In this document: piece by piece, positions 11,990 through 23,595 of the stretch
Layout of the letters: each line of letters starts with the position of its first letter
Numbering within the stretch: position 1 is the stretch's first letter
Assembly (NCBI GenBank): GCA_963920765.1
Contig: OY987249.1
Location: 10,044,817-10,108,816 of the forward strand
DNA from: Ulota crispa
Taxonomy: Eukaryota > Streptophyta > Bryopsida > Orthotrichales > Orthotrichaceae
DNA length: 64,000 bases
Direction of reading: 5' to 3'
The notes under the pieces: generated by a model
Told to the model about the DNA's origin: nothing
Seen by the model: only the letters and a program-made list of their open reading frames with translations
Database searches by the model: none
Made by a program: the position numbers and the translations under genes

Positions 11990-14520
11990 CAAGGAAAGTC
12001 AAAGCATATTGTATAGTACCTAGAAGTAATGTTACATAATCCATGTTTTGGTATTCTAAACAAGTTTGTGTAACAAAAAATATAAATGATATTTCAATCT
12101 CATATTGTTGGTATTTGATTCTCATGCAATCCCAATCTACCATACCAAATGTTGGTTAAATACAATCAAAATCCTATTTTTGGTAAAAAAATTTGTGTCA
12201 AATCATGGTTTTACAAGAAAGTTGATTAAAACACACTGGTGACAAATTTTTGAGATTTGATTGCATGGCTATGTAGAAGACATTCATACGCACATCTTTC
12301 CTAACAAACATCTTCAAAAAGTTCAAAATTCCAACAATAGAGATTTGAATGCTAGAGTGATCATGACCAAATTTAGTAAACTAAATAAGTCTTCACAGTA
12401 ATTAAATTGTGCTAATTGACCATACATTATGATTAAATTTGTACTTTTGAGTATGATGGTATGTTTATTTTGCCAAAAGCTAATTAGAAAATGGAGATAT
12501 TTAGTTTACTAAATTTGGTCATGATCACTCTAGCATTCAAATCTCCATTGATGGAATTTTGAACTTTTTGAAGATGTTTGTTAGAAGGAAAATGTGTGTA
12601 TAAATGTCTCCTACATATGCATGCAATCAAATCTCAAAAATTCATCACCAATGTGTTTTAATCTATTTTCTTGTAAATCCGTAATTTTGACACTATTTTT
12701 TTTACCAAAAATAGGATTTTGATTTTATTTTAACCAACATTTGGTATGGTAGATTGGGATTGCATGAGAATCAAATACCAAAACTATGAGATTGAAATAC
12801 CATTTATATTTTTTGTTACACAAACTTGTTTGGAATGCCAAAACATGGATTACGTAACATTACTTTTGGGTACTGTACAATACCCAAAAGAAAGAAAACA
12901 TAACACCCTTTTATGGCATCCAAAGAAGTATGTATAACAAAGAATATAATTGACATTTCATTCTCACATTTTTAATATGCGATCCTCATGCAATCTTGAT
13001 CAAGCATATCAAATTTTTGTTACTAAAATCCAAAATCCTATTTTTGGTAAATGGTTTTGTGTCAAAATCATGATTTTACAAAAAAGTTGATTAATAAATA
13101 GTGGTGATAAATTTTTGAGATTTGATTGCATGGATATGTAGGAGACATTCATACGCACATCTTCTTTTCTAACAAAAATTTCCAAAAAATTCAAAATTCA
13201 TTTTGTAGAGATTTTAATGTTAGAGTGATTATGACCAAATTTAGTAATGTACATATTTCTTCATGGAAATTAGCTTCTTTTTTTTTTGACTCATACATTG
13301 TGATTAAGTTTGTACCTTTAAACATGATGATATGTTTTTTTTGCCAAAAACTAATTTATTCATAATACAAACTTCTTTGAATCCCATAAGAGGGACATAT
13401 GTACTCTTTCTTTAGGGTATTGTATAGTACAGTCACCAGACAATAATTTTTGCCGGTATGGGCATATGGCTCACTTTGGTAAAACAAATATCTTTGTTTA
13501 CTAGTTTTTGGCAAAGTAAGTATATCATTGTGCTCAAAGGTACAAACACAACCATAATTTGTGAGTTAAATGCTTAAATAGCAAAATCTAATTACCATAG
13601 AGAATAATATTTTTTACAAAATTAGGACATGAACACCCAACCTTGAAATATATGTCAGTAGAATTTGAAGCTTTTTGAAAATGTTTGTTAGAAGAAAAGA
13701 AATGCGTATGAATATTTTTTACATATTCATGCAATTAAATCTCAAAAATTCATCATCAAAGTTTTTCAATTAATAATCATGCAAAACCATGATTAATGTA
13801 CATACAAATTCATCAAAAATTGGGTTTTAGTTTTTTGGAATTGAATTTTGGTATACTTGATTGGGTTGCTAGTAAGAATTAATATGGATGGTGCAAAATT
13901 TCAAAACAACTTTTGTATTTTATAATATGCCAAGTTTTGTGAATGGTGAAAAGGGGCGGCAAAAACTATTGTTTGGAGACTGTATAGTACCCTAAAGAAA
14001 GAGTACATAAGCCCCTCTTATAAGGTTCAAAGAAGTTTGTACTATAAATAAATTAGTTTTTGGCAAAATAAACATATCATCATGTGTAAAGGTACAAACT
14101 TGATCACAATATATGAGTCAAATAACAAAAATTAAATTTCATGAAGAAATATATATTTTACTAAATTTGGTCGTGATCACCCTAAAATTAAAATCTCTAT
14201 AGAAGGGATTTTGAAACTTTTTGAAAGAAAAAGATGTGCATATGGATGTCTCCTACATATCCATGCCCTTAAATCTCAAAAATTCATCACCAGTGTTTTT
14301 TATCTACTTTCTTGTAAAACCAGGATTTGACACAAAACAATTTACCAAAAATAGGATTTTTATTTTTAGTGACTGAAATTGGGTATGCTTGACCAAGATT
14401 GCATGAGGATCACATATAAAAAATGTGAGAATAAAATGCCCATTATATTATTCATTGTACAAAATTCTTTGAATCCTATAAGAGGGACTTATGTCCTCTT
14501 TCTTTTTAGTACTGTACATT
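11990..14520. repeat. Array of alternately oriented about 450-500 bp repeats (fold-back array, family F)
   Basis: The marker CCTATTTTTGGTAAA occurs forward near 12170 and 13035 and reversed near 12705 and 14345, with a degenerate reversed copy near 13810. A second marker, a GTACTCTTTCTTTAGGGTA-like string, marks unit ends near 13400, 13985, 14505 and, diverged, 12875. Segments 12040-12430 and 12490-12870 form one large palindrome centred near 12460. A diverged related piece lies at about 45600-45970. No coding region is seen. The array looks like several fold-back transposons inserted next to or into each other. Confidence 0.8.
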
Positions 14521-14816
14521 AGTTGTGAGTTGCCACTTGCCACCCCAAGTGATGAGTATGTAGGCAAGCATCAGAAACTAAGTGACTCATTCTTGATCAA
14601 CGCGAGCCTTCGAGCTTCTCTCTCTCCGTTTGTTTCCTTTAGAGCACAACGCAAGCCTTTGAGCTTCTTGAGGGGGTTTTTGGAGGCTTGGAGTGTCATA
14701 CTAAGTTTGTAAGGGTGTCTGAGTTTCTTCCAGGTGAGTGTGAGACAGTGCTCTTCCAATTAAGTTTGTGTCACGGTGCAGGGTTTCTTTTTTCTTTTTC
14801 TTGACTGGTATGTATG

Positions 14817-15030
14817 TGATCAATTTTGAAAGTTGTGTTAGCTACACCCTGTAATACGTAGAGTAGTGCATTGGATCTAGAATTAAGGGTGCGCTCACTG
14901 CATGTACCTATTGAATGTGGATCAATATTGACAGTTGTGTTAGTAGTGTAGTGCGCTGGATCCAAAACTGAGAGTGTGCTTACTGCACGTATGTATTGAA
15001 TGTGGATCAATTTTGAAAGTTGTGTGAGCA
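14817..15030 (+). repeat. Short tandem repeat of about 90-100 bp units
   Basis: The phrase GATCAATTTTGAAAGTTGTG or a near match starts at about 14818, 14917 and 15004. It is followed in each full unit by GTAGTGC, a GGATC motif and an ACTGCA..GTA motif. This gives about 2.3 copies immediately upstream of the dynamin-like pseudogene. Confidence 0.75.
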
Positions 15031-15410
15031 GTCTTGTTTAATTCCATCATAGTGAGAGTACTCTTGTTTAATTCTTGCTTTGTTAGATCACAGTTTGCCT
15101 TGATGGATCAGCAAGAGACCATGCAAGTCGACATAATGGGATCCTTGTTTTGGCATGATGTTTGATCCATGTTAGACTTGATTGATCGACTCAGAGCGCA
15201 AGGTGTCACTCACAAGAACATTCAACTACCAACGGTTGTAGTCATTGGCAATCAGAGCAGTGGTAAGAAGAGTGTTCTTGAGTCTCTAGCCGGAATCACT
15301 CTCCCCCAAGGTCATGGCATAGCTACTCGTGTCCCTTTGGTGTTCCGCCTCCAATCTTGTATATTAGATACAAATTCTATTATAGCGATGGATTATGGAG
15401 ATGTGAGCAC

Positions 15411-15563
15411 ACTAGAAGAAAAACTTGTCTTAAACAACTGGTTCACAATGACTGCAAATGTTCTAAATGACTCAATTCAACTATAATTGAGTTGTTGTAT
15501 AGTTGTTTAGGACATTTGTAGTCATTCTGAGCCAGTTGTTTAATGCAGGATTTCTTCTAGTGG
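15411..15563. mobile_element. Hairpin MITE inside the dynamin-like GTPase region
   Basis: This 153-bp segment is an almost complete inverted repeat around a centre near 15485. The left arm reads CTAGAAGAAAAACTTGTC..AACAACTGG and the right arm reads CCAGTTGTTTAA..TTTCTTCTAG. It interrupts the dynamin reading frame between MDYGDVS and VIDGKHCVKQ. No clear target duplication was seen. The structure could form a strong RNA hairpin if transcribed. Confidence 0.8.
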
Positions 15564-16530
15564 CAACCTTGTGATTGATGGCAAGCATTGCGTCAAGCAA
15601 GCACTTGGCAATGCAATGGATTTTTTGGCAGGATCCAACATAGGTGTGCAAGACACTCCAATTCACCTCCTCATTTGCAAGTCGAATGTGCCTAATTTGA
15701 TCTTGTTTGATCTCCATGGCATTACGCGCATGCCAATGCATGGCTATGTTAAAGTTATATATGAGCAAATCAACGCAATTATAATGCGTTACATAACCCC
15801 AGCAAAAAGCATTATCCTCAATGTCCTTTCCGCACAAGTGGACATTCCGACTTGTGAGCCCATCCATATGTCCCAACATGTCAACATGGAGGGGAACCAC
15901 ACTTTGGCAAGTTGGCGGTGGTCAAGAAGACCAACAAGGCTTCTGAGGGGTTGTATGAGAGAGTCACGACTGATACAGTGAACATTAGCTTGGGATATGT
16001 GTGTGTCCACAAATGCACTCATGGCGACAAATCCATAGGAGGTGCAAGATTGCTTGAGAAGTAGTTGTTTGAGTCTCACTCTGTGCTAAGAAAGCTGGAT
16101 AGGAGTATGGTACTATGGTTGGCATTCATGAGCTTGCACGGAAGCTGACTTTGATTCAGGCAGACATGGTGAAGGGATGTTTACCTAGGATCAAGAAGCA
16201 TCTATATGATGCATTACACAAATGTAGCATGCAGCTGAACAAGCTTTCAAAAGGAATCCATAGCAGCAATGATGCACGAGTGGTCTTCTTCCAGGTGTCA
16301 AACATAGTTTTTAAGGTGCTCTATCAGATTGTGCGTGAGGGGAACTTTACAGCGTTCCCAAACAATGTTCATCTTCATTACCCACAAAGAGTACAAGGGA
16401 TGTGTAAGACCTGTGCAAATAAGCTTCAAGCCGCAAAAACAAAGTTTAGAGACAAATTGCAAACGGAAGAGATTGTAGATTTGATTGGTGAACACCTAGG
16501 AGTGGCTCTTCCAGATTTCCTGCCTCATCT

Positions 16531-16746
16531 TGTCGACAATAAACATTAGTATACATCCACCAAGATACATTCACCTATGAACAATGATACGCATTGGTTC
16601 TACTAACTAGCAGTAATTGTATATATTTCCATTTCATACCAATAATACATCTCTTTTGTGTGTGTTCTCATATGATTGTATGTGCGTGTATTCTATGTGT
16701 CCTCTGTATTCTCTTAGGTTATGAGACATCTCTTGTCTTTCACACA
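16531..16746 (+). repeat. 5' LTR of the copia element
   Basis: 216 bp, starting TGTCGACAATAAAC and ending TGTCTTTCACACA. It aligns without gaps to 22304-22519 with about 32 mismatches by eye, most of them C/T or G/A transitions. The end is fixed by the primer-binding site that follows directly. Confidence 0.92.
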
Positions 16747-16758
16747 TGGTATCAGAGT
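16747..16758 (+). other. Primer-binding site (initiator tRNA-Met type)
   Basis: TGGTATCAGAGT directly follows the 5' LTR. TGGTATCAGAGC is the standard plant copia/gypsy primer-binding site complementary to the 3' end of initiator tRNA-Met; one base differs here. Confidence 0.9.
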
Positions 16759-16889
16759 GTCTACATTCCTCTTTGTTTTTCAAATCAGTTTGTCCCTTAT
16801 GTTAGTCTAGTACGATAGTATTCAATCTCTCCATAGCCTGCCACTCACACACACTTCCCACCATATCACATCACAACCTCCTTCTTGAT

Positions 16890-17700
16890 GAGGCCAAGTT
16901 AACTAGGTCTAGTAATTTCCACTTGTGGAAATACCACATTACTAGAATAGCCAGGAAGGAAAAGCTCTGGACCATTCTCTCCAATCCTGCGCATGGGTCC
17001 GCATCTGGAAAAGCACCATTAGATGAGGGAGAGGCAAAAGGGGATCAAAAATAGAGGTTGATGTTTATACTTAGTATGTCCATCAGACCTGGTCTCCTAG
17101 CCCAACTTACTGAGTTGAAGGACCCCAAAGAGTTGTGGGACCACATATATCTCACGTTTGAGGTAGGAAACGACAGACAAAAGTTTGAGTTAAAGAACAG
17201 GTTAGCACTCATACACTTCTTTGAAACATCAGGAGTAGAGAAGTATTTTGCACAGTTTCAACTTTCAAGAGCACTTAGCTCAACTATTGGCTATTAGGGT
17301 TAAAGTTGATGACAATGACCTCGTCAAGCTCATGATGAAGGCACTACCAGAAAGTTACGGCCACTTTCTAAAGGTGTTCACGAGTTTCGACACCTTTCCA
17401 ACACTTAGCCAACTGCAGTCATGTCTCATGCTAGAGAAGAGATGTTGCCAGACCAAGATCGGCAAGACCGTAACCGACATGGAAGCATTATATTCTAGAG
17501 GGTAGTACTAGCAGAGGCGCTCATCAGTAGCACAACTGTAGTGGACAGTCCAATTGACCATACTCCAATCAATCTCAAGGTAATCTCAACTTCTCTAGAA
17601 CCCCACAACAGATGAGGTGCTTTTATTGTGGCAAACCAGACCACCTCAAAGACCCTTGCCCTGAGCAGTTGGTGGACATAAGGAAATTAGAAGCTGACCA
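16890..17700 (+). pseudogene. copia gag remnant with zinc knuckle
   Basis: Frames across 16890-17505 encode a gag (UBN2-type) segment: LTELKDPKELWDHIYLTFEV, KNRLALIHF and LMMKALPESYGHF. There is a frameshift near 17280 and a stop near 17054. A CCHC zinc knuckle CFYCGKPDHLKDPC (C-x2-C-x4-H-x4-C) sits at 17618-17660. Gag packages element RNA; this copy is broken. Confidence 0.85.
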
Positions 17701-17819
17701 AAGATCCAAACTTGGTATCTAGTTCTTCTCAGCCAACTTAGCACAAAAGCACTCTTGACCAAATCCAGACACCCATACCACACCAGATGAGGTAGACCAA
17801 CTAGAGAGTGAGGAGTTCA

Positions 17820-20800
17820 AAATGTTTGACGCTGCGCTCTCATCCATTAATGATAATGATTCAGACTTAGGTTGGTATTTAGACTTAGCTGCAATACAAC
17901 ACATTAGTGGTGATTGGAGTAATTTCATTGAACTTGATCAGTTTCAAGGGCAAGTCAAGACTGCAAATGGACAAAGCCACCTTATTTTTGGCAAGGGTTC
18001 TATACATTCCACACTTCATACTTGAGAAATTAAGCATGTGTCAGGTTGTCTCTATGTACCAGGCCTCAGACAAAAACTTGCTCTCGATTGGATCACTCAC
18101 AAACAATGGAATCATTGCTTGTTTCAATGACAAAAGATGCATTTTATATAGCCAAGGTAGTAGAAAGATAATTGCTGAGGGCATTTGAAACCAAAAAATA
18201 TGGCATGCATCAACTTGCTGCACTGAATGTTGAAACATCAACAAATCTGTCCGGAAAGGCAGTTGATACAACCTGACTCTAGCACCACATATTTAGTCAC
18301 ATTAGTTACACAAGACTCCATGAACTCTCCTTGAAGCAAATGGTCATAGGGATGGTAGTCATTCCCGTTCACCATTAGGTCTGCCTACATTGCCAGGCAA
18401 GGAAACAGTCCTACAATAGCTTCCTCAGACACAGCCATTCCAAGTCCAATGAACCACTTGAGCTCTTGCATGTTGATATCAGCGGCCCTTTACTTGTAAC
18501 ATCTCTTGTAGGGATGGTTTTTTATTTTCCTCACTATAGTCCATGACTTTAGTTGCTATATCTGGGTTCATTTCTTGCGTAAAAAATCAGAGGCATTCCA
18601 ACAATCAAGACATTCAAGACAATGATTGAGTTACAAACCAAACATCAAATTCAAAGAATTTGAAGTGATCGTAGGGGAGAGTTTCTATCAGCAGAGTTTT
18701 CCCAACTTTGTAGGGATGTATGCATTATTCGACAGCTGACCAATGTGGAAACTCTGGAGCAAAACAAGATTGCAAAGGGATCAAACCTTAAGATCCTTGA
18801 GATGGCACGAAGCTTATTGACAGCCACGTCAATACCAAGATTCCTCTAACCCGAAGCAGTAAGCACCGCTGCCATTCTGCTCAAGCGGCCCCCAACCGCA
18901 ACAAATCCTCACGTAACACCATATCACCGCCTTTGTGGTTTAATGTCTGACATCTCATTCCTAAGGGTATTCCATTCAAGGGTTTACGTATGGATTGAAA
19001 AACCCCAACAAAATAAACTAAAGTTTAAGACTAAGACATGTCAATTTGTTGGGTACGACAATCAAACCAAGGGTTATAGAATATGGATAGCAAGTGAGAG
19101 AAAAGTGATTATTACCAAGAATGTGAAATTTGATGAGGAAATAGGAAGTAGTAGACCACCCTCTTTGTCTGAAGTTATGACAACACCCAACGATCAACCC
19201 TCAGTATCCACAACACCAGAGCCTCTTAAAGATACAAGACCGGTAACCATCACAGTTACATCTCTTGACAATCCACTACCAGCAGAATCCATTCTGGAAT
19301 TAATACCCAACCCAGAGATAACAACACAACTACCTGAACGTAGAGAGCTTTCAAGCCATCTTAAACAACCGCTCAGGGAGATTACTCCTTATAATTTTAT
19401 GATATACACGTGAGTTAAGAGGGTATTTGATGTAGAGCTATTTATCTAAAATATAGTAATTAAAGTGACTGTATTTTTATATAAAAAGCTACTACAATCA
19501 TATTTCTAGTAATCTATTTTTTTTATAAATTCATTTATTTAGTATTTAAATGGGGCTATTTTATGTATAAATTTTGTTTGCCCAATTTTATCCAATCTCC
19601 ATTATTCATCAAAAAAAAATCTTAATTTCTATTACATATACACACATGGTATTCACCTTGAAACCAATAACAAGCATATGATTTAGAGGGCTATTGTCTA
19701 AGTGAAATTTTTTAGTAACTAATTCTTAAAATTTACAATTCTATGGTTTGTATTTAAAATAGATTAACACAGAAGGCAGCAAACAACTCTAATTTTTTTT
19801 ACAACCCCTATTTATCAAGGCTAATTTATTAATAGAAAAATCCTACTATGTAATATTTTTACATATCCTAATTTATATATACTAAAGTACATAGTATTTC
19901 ATGAACCCTATAGTAGGTTTACATATTATATAATTTTTTTGTCCTTTGAATAAAATGGACCCTATCTTTTAACTCACGTGGTTTTTAAAACATAGGCTAG
20001 TGATCTCCCTGTGAACAACCGTCAACTAGACTCAAGAATAGCTATACGTATTCAATAGAACCATCCTTGATCAATCCAACTTCCTCAAAATACGTCCAGC
20101 TTAGTGAGCCCATAGACTAGCTACCACTACTTCTTTGGTATACTTGAGGAACCATCAAAAAATTCCTTAAATTTCTCACAAGCCAATGCCCACCCAGGGT
20201 GGCAAGCAGCCATGCTGTCTGAAAGGAAATCATTGGGAAAAAACCACAAGTGGGATATTTGTGAACTTCCTCTAAGAATCAAACTAGTCACAGCACGCTG
20301 GCTTTTTAAAGCCAAAGTGGAAGCTGATGGCATGGTCTTCCAACCAAACTCAAAGCCCGCATTGTGGCTAGAGGTTTCTAGCAAACCAAGGGCATTGACT
20401 ATGACAAAGTCTTTGCCCCTGTGGCAAAATGGAGAGTAGTCAGAATTATAGTTGTCCTAGCAACAAGCCATAATTGAAAATTGATCCATCTTGATGTAGT
20501 CACCGGGTTCTTCAACGGCGACCTCTAGGAAATTGTATACATGGAGGTCCCAAAAGGCTTCAGAGATTCCACAACACACAACAAAGTGTGTAAGCTACAA
20601 AAATCCTTGTATGGGATTAAACAATCCCCTAGAACTTGGTTTGAGAAAATGAACACCTTTCTCTTTGATCAAGGGTTAGCTCATACTGAGGCTGATTATA
20701 ACTTGTTCTATATTTACAATAGCAAAGGTATCATCATATTGATATTGTACATCAATGACTTACTTGTTATTGGCTCCAACCAAGAAAGCATAGAACAACT

Positions 20801-21700
20801 GCAACAAAAACTGCTTCAGAGATTCAAAATGTCAGACCTCAGTGACATTTGGTATTACCTTGGCGTTGAGTTCAAACAAATAAACAAGGGCATCTACTTG
20901 TCACAAAAAACTACAAGCATCAAATTCTCCAAGAATTCAAAATGACCAACGCTACACCAGCTACTGTACCTATGGTAGAACGCCTAAACCTGGGTCCCAA
21001 AGAATCTTCCTCCAAGGTCAACGCCAAGCAGTTCTAGAGCCTCATATGCATGTTGATTTACATGGTCAACTCCAAACCCAAGATTTTATATGTAACTTGT
21101 GTTCTCAGTGCTCAAGTTCATGCATGATCCTCAAACACCACATCTAGAGGCAGCCAACTAGGTCCTCAGATATATCAATGGAGCAATAAATCACGGAATA
21201 CTTTATAGACAAGACTAGAGAACGACAATCACATGCTATACGGATGCAGACTTGCGGAATTCCAAGAGTGACAAAAAGTCCATTATAGGATGGATATTCC
21301 AATTGGCAAGTGGGCCCATTACTTGGTGCTCAAAAAACAACAAACAATAGCCACGTTGTCCACTAGTGTAGAGGCAAAAACGTTGACAAACGAGGTCCAA
21401 GAGGGCCATCTAGTTGCAAACTTTACTTGCAAAAATCCAATGTACCACACCGGATCCCATCATGTTGTTTTGTGACAACCAAATATTCTTAAGGCAGCCA
21501 AGAATCATGTATATCATGAACTAAAGCATATAGAGCTTTGGCTCCACTTTATTTGAGAAAATGTATCAACAGGAGCAATAGAAACTCTATATATACAAAA
21601 TAGGGATCAGCTAGCCAACATACTCACCAAGCCCTTAGGCAAGCAACGATTTACAAAACTAAGAAAGGACATGGGCATTTATAGTATAGAACTATAGTGT
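17820..21700 (+). pseudogene. copia pol remnant (protease, integrase, RT, RNase H)
   Basis: The fragments follow copia order. A protease-like WYLDLAAIQHISG lies near 17870, and a gag-pre-integrase piece at 18040-18430. The integrase tail at 18943-19170 has KTCQFVGYDNQTKGYRIW. The RT N-terminal part (about 20130-20440) includes WQAAMLSERKSL and ARWLFKAKVEADG. The RT core (20541-20945) has EVPKGFRD, LQKSLYGIKQSPRTW and the box LYINDLLV. RNase H pieces include ATLSTSVEAK (21340) and DQLANILTKPLGKQRF (21605-21655). Stops and frame changes separate the pieces. A second element appears to be inserted at 19407-19980. Confidence 0.85.
19407..19980. mobile_element. Probable small DNA element nested in the copia pol region
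   Basis: The AT-rich interval interrupts copia coding sequence between the integrase tail and RT. It begins CACGTGAGTTAAGAGGGT and ends with the inverse of CACGTGAGTTAAAAGATAGG, so the outer 12 bases match exactly as an inverted repeat. No target duplication was resolved because the termini are themselves partly palindromic (CACGTG). It encodes no protein. Confidence 0.55.
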
Positions 21701-22294
21701 AGAACCTCTGTAGCCATTGCTTGACCTCTTCCCTAGTCCGAAAACTTCAAAACTTTGCATTGCGGCACCCCCTTACTACATTCTCACATTCACTCCCAAA
21801 CGTGTACTATCCGGGTCTAAACCCCTTTTTCACATTGTAATACTTACAAAACCCTACCTCTGGAGCCATAGACCCCTCCTCTCAGGCAATAGGCATCACT
21901 CTAGCATGCATGACACTAACATACACCTCCTCAGCTTGCTTAATGCATACGGCACCTCCTTGACCTTGAGCCGCAAACACAGATACATATTGCTCAAGAC
22001 AGTGAAAACTCTGCCACTGCAGCAATACATACTCAAAACCCCAATCAAAAATTTGGAGCAAAATAGCAAGGAATAGTGCAACCACAAAACAATCCCGCTG
22101 CAACAAACAAAGACCAATTATTAGCAACTGGAGTGAAAAAGCAACCAATGTAGAACACTGTACTTGTACTTGCAGATGACATAGAAAAAGCAAAGACACT
22201 TACTAGCGTCATCACCAACGCCATATCCAATGCAACAAAGGCAAACAAACACTCCCAAGTTTGAACACCAAACCATTAGGATTTATCTTAGTGC

Positions 22295-22303
22295 AAAGGG
22301 GGG
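22295..22303 (+). other. Polypurine tract of the copia element
   Basis: AAAGGGGGG directly precedes the 3' LTR start TGTCGATG. Its position and composition fit the plus-strand priming site of an LTR retrotransposon, though the tract is not perfectly clean. Confidence 0.75.
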
Positions 22304-22519
22304 TGTCGATGATAAACGTCACTATACATCTACCAAGATACGATCATTCATGAACGATGATACACACTGGTTCAACTAACCAGCAATGACTATATATATT
22401 TCCATCTCACACTAGTAATACATCTCTTTTGTATGTGTTCTCATATGACTATATGTGCGTGTATTATGCGTGTCCTCTGCATTCTCTTAGGTTATGAGAC
22501 TTCTCTTGTCTTTCACACA
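22304..22519 (+). repeat. 3' LTR of the copia element
   Basis: 216 bp, same length as the 5' LTR and roughly 85% identical by eye. It ends TGTCTTTCACACA and is followed by CATCC, matching the 5' flank CATCT. Confidence 0.92.
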
Positions 22520-22961
22520 CATCCTGTGGTGCATTATTTGGTGGAGAGGCAGATCCTAGACATCACAGGAGCATACACCGGGCTTGTGCAGGAATCTTTC
22601 TAGTACGCCACCAAGGTTGTGCTCCACGTCACTACCGACTTTGGGCAAAGGCATCTTTGTTAGTGAAGTTATACAAACAAATTGTAACAAACACCCTGGA
22701 GGAAGTAGAAACGTCGACCATGGAGTTTGTAGAGAACAGGCTGCAAGAGGAGAGCTCGATTATCTTCACCACAAATGATTACTACATGGCTATAATTGAG
22801 AAGGTGAATGAAACGCTGAAAGAAGTTAAGCGAGATGAACAGGGCAATCTCACTGCAGCAGTGGCACTAGTTGTGGCGCTCGGAAAAGGGGAGGACCATA
22901 TATCGTTGCTAGAATTTTACAACAAGGATTGAGATTTTCAAGATGCGTGGAGGATGAAGGT

Positions 22962-23595
22962 GTAGGAGGCTCATATTCCGCTCAGAACACCATATTCATT
23001 ATAATGAGAGAATGGGGAGCTCTCAAAATAAATTTGTTAGATTTTGACCAAAATCACCAATTTCCATCCAAAATCACGAATTTCCATTAAAATGAGAGAT
23101 TTTAGCTTGAATTGAGCTAAATTGACATAGAATTTTTCAATTTTAGGTCAAATTTGAAAGGTTTTATGTCAATTCAGCTTGATTTGAGCTGAATTGACAT
23201 AAAACCTTTGATCAAATTGACACTTTTTTTTTTGAATTTCAGGTATTTTACCTCTCATCTCACTAGAATACTCTCATTATAACAACTATGGTGTTCAGGC
23301 TCTAAAATCATCCACCTTCTCAAATGTATTTCATGTGTACATGCTGCTTTTCATAAGTTTCAAAAATGTACAAGCAAAGTACATTTGAGGAGGTGAACCG
23401 TTTTAGAGCCCTATGACCTTTTCACTTCAAAATGTATAACTAATTCCACAAAGCTCCAAAAAATATGAAATAACTTGGGTTAGATGTCATTTCTTCTTAT
23501 CTTTCAAATACAATTTACTAAAAAATAGTTCAAGAAGTTTCACCTCCCCAAAATTTAGTTTCAACGCTTAGATGGTCCATTCATGAGCCTCTTAC
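22962..23595. mobile_element. Family C element, copy 2, with a nested insertion
   Basis: The ends GTAGGAGGCTC and GAGCCTCTTAC, and the body phrase TTAGAGCCCTATGACCTTT, match the element at 6008-6315. The left arm is interrupted at about 22985-23297 by a second inverted-repeat element, with ends GAACACCATA and TATGGTGTTC. It lies just beyond the dynamin-like pseudogene. Confidence 0.7.
22985..23297. mobile_element. Inverted-repeat element nested in family C copy
   Basis: The ends GAACACCATATTCATTATAA and (inverse) GAACACCATAGTTGTTATAA match closely. Inside are further internal inverted segments built from TTCAGCTTGATTTGAGCTGA-like strings near 23160-23200. No coding capacity. Confidence 0.65.

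Larger units (their letters stand above)
16531..22519 (+). mobile_element. Ty1/copia-type LTR retrotransposon, degenerate
   Basis: The element is bounded by two 216-bp LTRs that start TGTCGA and end CACACA. It is flanked by CATCT (16526-16530) and CATCC (22520-22524), a near-perfect 5-bp target duplication. A primer-binding site follows the 5' LTR and a polypurine tract precedes the 3' LTR. Domain order is copia-like: gag (about 16890-17520), zinc knuckle (17618-17660), protease remnant, gag-pre-integrase, integrase tail, reverse transcriptase, RNase H. Many stops and frameshifts make it non-autonomous. The protease motif reads DLAA instead of D(S/T)GA, and the RT catalytic box reads YIND instead of YVDD. 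The two LTRs differ at about 30 positions by eye, so the insertion is old. Confidence 0.95.
15103..22932 (+). pseudogene. Dynamin-related GTPase (DRP4/Mx-like) pseudogene, split by transposons
   Basis: The 5' part (15103-16530) encodes a dynamin-type GTPase: [12 protein letters not shown], the P-loop region [39 protein letters not shown] and ILNVLSAQVDIPTCEPI. Plant DRP4 and animal Mx/dynamin proteins remodel membranes using GTP. Defects are many: an in-frame stop at 15163, a hairpin element at 15411-15563, a frameshift near 15900, a stop near 16062, and a copia insertion at 16531. The rest continues at 22520-22932 in broken frames, ending with a stalk/GED-like helical segment (NTLEEVETSTMEFVENRLQEES). 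Key residues also differ from the family: the P-loop GKS serine is lysine and the DLPG proline is histidine. A functional protein is not expected. The family call is strong; exact gene limits are not. Confidence 0.85.

Noticed and set aside
22045..22248. Minus-strand frames near the copia 3' end
   Set aside because: They lie between the RNase H end and the 3' LTR, lack motifs, and run against the direction of the element.
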